From positions 1-64,000 of the forward strand of contig CAMCAY010000004.1 of the NCBI GenBank assembly GCA_945872815.1: a stretch of 64,000 nt of DNA. The letters are read 5' to 3'. This document shows, piece by piece, positions 59,484 to 64,000 of this stretch (its first letter is position 1; every line of letters begins with the position of its first letter). The notes beneath the pieces were generated by a model. It did no database searches. It was given only the letters and a program-made list of their open reading frames with translations, and was not told where the DNA came from. The position numbers and the translations under genes were made by a program. This stretch comes from Chitinophaga pinensis (GTDB lineage Bacteria; Bacteroidota; Bacteroidia; Chitinophagales; Chitinophagaceae).

Positions 59484-61757
59484 ATGGCTTTTGACATTGA
59501 AATGATTAAAAAAGTGTACGCCAATTTTCCAGAAAGAATTGCTGCAGCAAGAAAAGTAGTTGGCAAACCATTAACCTTAACTGAAAAAATATTGTATGCT
59601 CACTTATGGCAAGGAAATGCAACTGAAGTTCAAGAAAGAGGGAAGTCTTATGTAGATTTTGCACCTGACAGAGTTGCCATGCAAGATGCTACTGCTCAAA
59701 TGGCCTTGCTGCAATTTATGCAATCAGGTCGTGCTGTTGTAGCTGTTCCAAGCACCGTACATTGTGATCATCTTATTGAAGCGAAAGTTGACAGTAAAAC
59801 AGATTTAAACAGAGCCATCAATGAAAGCAGTGAAGTATATGACTTCCTTTCATCAGTGTCAAATAAATATGGTATTGGTTTTTGGAAACCCGGTGCAGGT
59901 ATCATTCATCAGGTGGTACTCGAAAACTATGCATTCCCTGGAGGTATGATGATTGGAACAGACAGCCATACTGTTAATGCGGGTGGATTGGGCATGATTG
60001 CCATTGGTGTTGGAGGTGCGGATGCATGTGATGTGATGGCTGGATTACCTTGGGAATTGAAAATGCCAAAATTGATAGGCATCAAACTTACCGGGAAATT
60101 AAATGGATGGACTGCTCCCAAAGATGTAATATTAAAAGTAGCTGGAATTCTTACTGTTAAAGGTGGTACGGGAGCTGTTGTTGAATATTTTGGTGAAGGT
60201 GCAGTGAATATGAGTTGCACCGGCAAAGGCACTATTTGCAATATGGGTGCTGAAATTGGTGCTACTACTTCTACTTTCGGTTACGACGAAAGTATGAGCA
60301 GATACCTAAAAGCCACAGGTCGTGAGGAAATAGCTTTTATGGCTGATCAAATTAAAGAACATTTAACCGGCGATGCAGAAGTATATGCAGACCCCTCTAA
60401 ATATTTTGATGAAGTGATTGAAATAAATTTAAATGAACTAGAACCTCATTTAAATGGACCATTCACACCTGATTTGGCTACACCTATTTCTAAAATGAAA
60501 GAAATGGCTGCTGCAAATAATTGGCCTACCAAAATTGAAGTAGGTCTAATTGGAAGTTGCACCAACTCTTCTTATGAAGATATCAGCAGAGCTGTTAGTT
60601 TAGCCAAACAAGTGGATGAAAAAGGGTTGAAATTAAATGCAGCATTCACCATCACACCAGGATCTGAGTTGGTTCGTTATACCATAGAAAAAGATGGTTT
60701 CTTAGAAACATTCGATAAAATTGGAGCTACTGTATTTGCCAATGCATGTGGTCCTTGTATTGGAATGTGGGCAAGGCTAGGTGCAGAAAAAGCAGAAAGA
60801 AATACAATCGTTCATAGCTTCAACAGAAATTTTGCTAAAAGGGCAGATGGCAATCCAAATACTTTTGCATTTGTAGGCTCTCCTGAAATTGTAACTGCAA
60901 TGGCTATTGCAGGTGATCTTAATTTCAATCCATTGACTGACACTTTAACCAATGCCAATGGAGATCAAGTTAAACTTGATCCTCCAACCGGTTCGGAACT
61001 TCCTCCTAAAGGATTTTCTGTTGAAGATCCCGGATATCAGGCACCAGCAACAGATGGCAGCAATGTTCAAGTAAAAGTATCTCCTGATAGCAAAAGACTT
61101 CAATTACTGGAACCATTCTCCAAATGGGAAGGCGCTGACTTAAAAGGATTGAAACTTTTGATTAAAGCAAAAGGCAAATGCACAACAGATCACATATCCA
61201 TGGCGGGCCCTTGGCTTAAATTCAGAGGTCACCTCGATAATATCAGCAACAATCTATTGATTGGCGCTGTCAATTATTTCAATGACAAAACAGATAATGT
61301 AAAAAATCAATTGACCGGAGAACATGGTACTGTACCTTCAACACAACGCGCGTACAAAGCCGCAGGAATAGGCAGTATTGTTGTAGGTGATGAAAATTAC
61401 GGCGAAGGCTCATCAAGAGAGCATGCAGCTATGGAACCTCGTCACTTAGGTGTAAGAGCCGTGTTAGTAAAATCTTTTGCACGCATACATGAAACCAATC
61501 TTAAAAAACAAGGTATGCTTGCATTGACTTTTGATGACAAAAATGATTATGAAAAATTCAGAGAAGATGATAACATTGACATTATTGGATTGACTGAGTT
61601 TGCTCCCAATAAAAAACTAAAAATGGTTTTGAATCATACAGATGGCACCACGGATGAAATAAATATCAATCATTCTTATAACGAACAACAAATAGAATGG
61701 TTTAAAGAAGGGGCTGCATTGAATATCATCAGAAGAGATTTTGCAAGTAATAAATAA
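59484..61757 (+). CDS. acn: Aconitate hydratase (mitochondrial type)
   Basis: Interconverts citrate and isocitrate with a 4Fe-4S cluster. The 757-residue protein shows [58 protein letters not shown] and [14 protein letters not shown], the last two holding the cluster Cys residues, then the C-terminal swivel domain with [20 protein letters not shown] and [19 protein letters not shown]. It is closer in layout to mitochondrial aconitase than to AcnB. Single gene ending in a strong terminator. Confidence 0.95.
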   Translation: MAFDIEMIKKVYANFPERIAAARKVVGKPLTLTEKILYAHLWQGNATEVQERGKSYVDFAPDRVAMQDATAQMALLQFMQSGRAVVAVPSTVHCDHLIEAKVDSKTDLNRAINESSEVYDFLSSVSNKYGIGFWKPGAGIIHQVVLENYAFPGGMMIGTDSHTVNAGGLGMIAIGVGGADACDVMAGLPWELKMPKLIGIKLTGKLNGWTAPKDVILKVAGILTVKGGTGAVVEYFGEGAVNMSCTGKGTICNMGAEIGATTSTFGYDESMSRYLKATGREEIAFMADQIKEHLTGDAEVYADPSKYFDEVIEINLNELEPHLNGPFTPDLATPISKMKEMAAANNWPTKIEVGLIGSCTNSSYEDISRAVSLAKQVDEKGLKLNAAFTITPGSELVRYTIEKDGFLETFDKIGATVFANACGPCIGMWARLGAEKAERNTIVHSFNRNFAKRADGNPNTFAFVGSPEIVTAMAIAGDLNFNPLTDTLTNANGDQVKLDPPTGSELPPKGFSVEDPGYQAPATDGSNVQVKVSPDSKRLQLLEPFSKWEGADLKGLKLLIKAKGKCTTDHISMAGPWLKFRGHLDNISNNLLIGAVNYFNDKTDNVKNQLTGEHGTVPSTQRAYKAAGIGSIVVGDENYGEGSSREHAAMEPRHLGVRAVLVKSFARIHETNLKKQGMLALTFDDKNDYEKFREDDNIDIIGLTEFAPNKKLKMVLNHTDGTTDEININHSYNEQQIEWFKEGAALNIIRRDFASNK

Positions 61758-61771
61758 AAAATAATCTACAA

Positions 61772-61810
61772 TAAAAAATGCGAACTATTTCAATAGTTCG
61801 CATTTTTTAT
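61772..61810 (+). terminator. Terminator of the aconitase gene
   Basis: A stem AATGCGAACTAT / ATAGTTCGCATT of 12 bp with a 4-base loop, followed by a T-run, 17 bp after the stop codon. Confidence 0.88.
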
Positions 61811-62007
61811 TGTAACCACTTTAGAATATTAGGTAAAGTAAGCTAATCAATGTTCTTGTTTAGTAAAATTACTGCCTAATCAAGATTGACTAAAAATACA
61901 CTATAAAAAAAATAGATGTTACGATTATTGTGACACTTGTTCATTAGAGAATTGACAACTGATTGTTTTAAAAAAATCATCCATAAAATGAATTTCAAAG
62001 ATTCTTA

Positions 62008-62394
62008 TCAATCATTTGTATCAAACCATATTTTTTCTTTATTGTCCCAATCACCATTATAATTGATAGTAAGTTCTTCGCCAGCTTTAATTTCTCTTAC
62101 AGTTTTAATAAAGATGGATTCTTCATCAAAATCCATAAAATACTCGCAATTGCTGGAATAATGATGATTATACATTGGAATAAATCCCAAAGCCATACAG
62201 CATTGTTCCTGATGTTTACCCCATTCAAAAATATAATCATGAAGCAGTGTTTTGTCCAAGTGAGCACGATCTTCTTGACTCATGACAATAACCGGCGATA
62301 TTTCAATAATAATGTCTTTTTCCAACTGAGATTTTGTAAATACTCCCCTTCCTTTTTTTTCCGTTACATCAATATATAAATTTTGATTAATCAT
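62008..62394 (-). CDS. Small SET-domain protein
   Basis: A 128-residue protein. GRGVF (residues 15-19) near the start, MYNHHYSSNCEYF (residues 74-86) and EELTINYNG (106-114) correspond to the SET-fold motifs (GRG, the NHS-type box, and EELxYDY), and the length is that of a bare SET core without pre- or post-SET Cys clusters. SET proteins methylate lysines with SAM; bacterial members are often of unknown target. The ATG at 62394 places the fold right at the start; the longer frame from 62430 is not needed. It is divergent from mgtE. Confidence 0.8.
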   Translation of the reverse strand: MINQNLYIDVTEKKGRGVFTKSQLEKDIIIEISPVIVMSQEDRAHLDKTLLHDYIFEWGKHQEQCCMALGFIPMYNHHYSSNCEYFMDFDEESIFIKTVREIKAGEELTINYNGDWDNKEKIWFDTND

Positions 62395-62482
62395 GTATAA
62401 CTGAAGATAATAAAGTAAATTGCAAACCAAAGCGAATTTAATAAAAGGAATTGATTTTTATTATTAAAACTGTCTTATTGGA

Positions 62483-63874
62483 ATGGCATTGGAATTAGAT
62501 GACATAACGTTACAACAACAATTTGAAGAAGTAATTGCTTCCGAAGACAAATTAGCAATAAAGGAATTTCTGAACAATCAAAACATCAGTGATGTTGCTG
62601 ATTTGATTTATGAAAATCCGGATTATGAATCGCAAATCATTTCTCATCTTTCCATACACAGAGCGGCAGGAGTATTTAAGATACTGGATGCTGTCGTTCA
62701 AAAAAGAATCATTGAAAACCTTCCTGGATTTAAATCAGCGGAACTACTCAATGAACTTCCTGCAGATGACAGAGTTGCATTTTTGGAAGAATTACCCAAC
62801 AGCGTTGTACGAGACCTCATCAAAACCCTCGATCCGGATGAAAGAAAAATCACTTTAGAATTATTAGGATATCCTGAAAACAGTGTTGGTCGTTTGATGA
62901 ACCCTGATTATGTATATGTATACGAATACAATACTGTCAAAGAGGTAATTGAAACCATTCGTAGATTCGGAACGAACAGTGAAACGATAGATGTTATTTA
63001 TGTAATCAATTACAAGGGAGAATTACTGGATGATATCAGAATCAGGGATATCATTCTTGCTTCACCTGAAGCCAAGGTCAATGAAATCATGGACGACCGA
63101 TTCATTGCTCTTAATGCCAATGATGATCAGGAAATTGCCAACGAGGCATTTAAAATGAATAATCGTGTAGCCCTTCCCGTTATTGATGATCAGAATATTC
63201 TGCTTGGTATCGTAACCATTGATGACATTCTTTGGGTTGCCAATGAAGAATTCAGTGAAGACATTCAAAAAATTGGTGGTACTGAAGTATTGGACGAACC
63301 CTATCTTGAAATAAGCATCATAAAACTTGTCAAAAAAAGAGCAGGCTGGTTGGTTGTACTTTTTCTTGGAGAGATGCTGACTGCATCGGCTATGCAGTTT
63401 TTTCAACATGAAATTGAAGCAGCAACAGTATTGGCTTTGTTTATTCCTTTGATAATGAGCAGCGGTGGTAACAGTGGATCTCAGGCCTCTACACTTATTA
63501 TTCAGGCAATGGCACTTGGAGAACTGACTGTTGCAGATTGGTGGAGGGTAATGAGAAGAGAATTAACCACGGGTTTCTTATTGGGGGTTATACTAGGAAG
63601 TATTGGAATTTTAAGAATATTTTTATGGCAAAACCTTCATGTATTTGATTATGGTGCTCATTGGCACCTCCTTGGAATTACTATTTTCTTCTCATTGATT
63701 GGAATTGTTCTTTGGGGAAGTATGATGGGATCTATGCTTCCAATTATACTTAAAAAACTTAAACTTGACCCTGCTGCTTCTTCTGCCCCTTTTGTAGCCA
63801 CATTGGTGGATGTTACCGGAATTGTCATTTATTTCTCTGTAGCCTATTTCTTTTTAAAAGGAATCCTATTATAA
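62483..63874 (+). CDS. mgtE: Magnesium transporter MgtE
   Basis: A 463-residue channel. Residues about 1-130 form the N domain (IHRAAGVFKILDAVVQKRII; LNELPADDRVAFLEELPNSV), residues about 135-255 two CBS domains (NSVGRLMNPDYVYVYEYNTV; RVALPVIDDQNILLGIVTID), and the C-terminal half the five-helix pore (SSGGNSGSQASTLIIQAMAL; PIILKKLKLDPAASSAPFVA), with typical Mg-selective sequence. Complete within the window. The 63875-64000 remainder shows no gene. Confidence 0.95.
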   Translation: MALELDDITLQQQFEEVIASEDKLAIKEFLNNQNISDVADLIYENPDYESQIISHLSIHRAAGVFKILDAVVQKRIIENLPGFKSAELLNELPADDRVAFLEELPNSVVRDLIKTLDPDERKITLELLGYPENSVGRLMNPDYVYVYEYNTVKEVIETIRRFGTNSETIDVIYVINYKGELLDDIRIRDIILASPEAKVNEIMDDRFIALNANDDQEIANEAFKMNNRVALPVIDDQNILLGIVTIDDILWVANEEFSEDIQKIGGTEVLDEPYLEISIIKLVKKRAGWLVVLFLGEMLTASAMQFFQHEIEAATVLALFIPLIMSSGGNSGSQASTLIIQAMALGELTVADWWRVMRRELTTGFLLGVILGSIGILRIFLWQNLHVFDYGAHWHLLGITIFFSLIGIVLWGSMMGSMLPIILKKLKLDPAASSAPFVATLVDVTGIVIYFSVAYFFLKGILL

Positions 63875-64000
63875 TCATAATTTTACCCTATCTCAGGTCC
63901 TTTGTTTGCCCATAAAATGCTTAAATTGCAATGAGAAATAGTTTATATTAAATCTTAGTGATTTGATATTCATCTCAAAATATAGATGATAGACTGTTAC

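Overview
The window is an AT-rich chromosomal segment from a Bacteroidota bacterium, most likely of the Chitinophagaceae/Sphingobacteriia side. The evidence is internal: many genes are preceded by the Bacteroidota -7 promoter element TAnnTTTG; there is a type IX secretion (T9SS) sorting domain, a HmuY lipoprotein, a fused ccoNO cytochrome oxidase, a fused DAHP synthase/chorismate mutase, DUF3810 and DUF5683 proteins, and the parA-parB-DUF5683-dapB gene order. No rRNA, CRISPR array or intact insertion sequence was seen. Three tRNA genes are present.

Layout. 1-1766: 5' part of a large exported protein made of tandem 79-residue TIG repeats, running off the left edge. 1995-6409: shikimate operon (DAHP synthase/chorismate mutase, aroB, aroA, aroC). 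8452-13166: threonine operon thrA-thrB-thrC, preceded by an unannotated 49-codon reading frame in leader position. 13496-17115: CAP-domain protein, nitroreductase, DUF6600 protein and a lipid-anchored dienelactone hydrolase-like protein. 17404-20327: 2-oxoacid:ferredoxin oxidoreductase. 20396-23438: small accessory island with HigBA, a DUF2442/DUF4160 pair, an imperfect 47-bp repeat, and two truncated adhesin genes joined head to head. 23456-32773: complete cbb3 oxidase locus (ccoI, S, NO, Q, P, G, H and a SafE-like membrane protein) with an Rrf2 regulator whose promoter carries a perfect 17-bp inverted repeat. 33073-33736: recombinase remnant beside tRNA-Leu and tRNA-Gly.

34061-41099 holds envelope and housekeeping genes (glycosyltransferase, histidine kinase, tRNA-Leu with a duplicated 64-bp hairpin repeat, phosphopantetheinyl transferase, dcd, DUF3810, yceD-rpmF-plsX). 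41233-45208 is a cluster of a lipoprotein with a CX4CH heme-like motif, a Rieske lipoprotein, a TonB-dependent receptor and a HmuY-like lipoprotein, which together suggest heme/iron capture or periplasmic redox chemistry. 45282-63874 holds dapD, a glycosyltransferase plus tsaC-type gene, a DEAD-box helicase with a structured 5' leader, a metallophosphoesterase, parAB-DUF5683-dapB, outer-membrane barrels, threonine dehydrogenase, kdsA, aconitase, a small SET-domain protein and mgtE.

Metabolically, the window encodes the aromatic branch from erythrose-4-P to prephenate (some middle steps lie elsewhere), aspartate to threonine, two diaminopimelate steps, a ferredoxin-linked 2-oxoacid oxidation feeding the TCA cycle, aconitase, and a high-affinity terminal oxidase. 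This fits an aerobic or microaerobic heterotroph. The most unusual items are the thr leader frame, the Rrf2 palindrome, the cysteine insert in CcoG, the heme/Rieske cluster, the helicase leader, the post-tRNA repeat and the broken adhesin junction.
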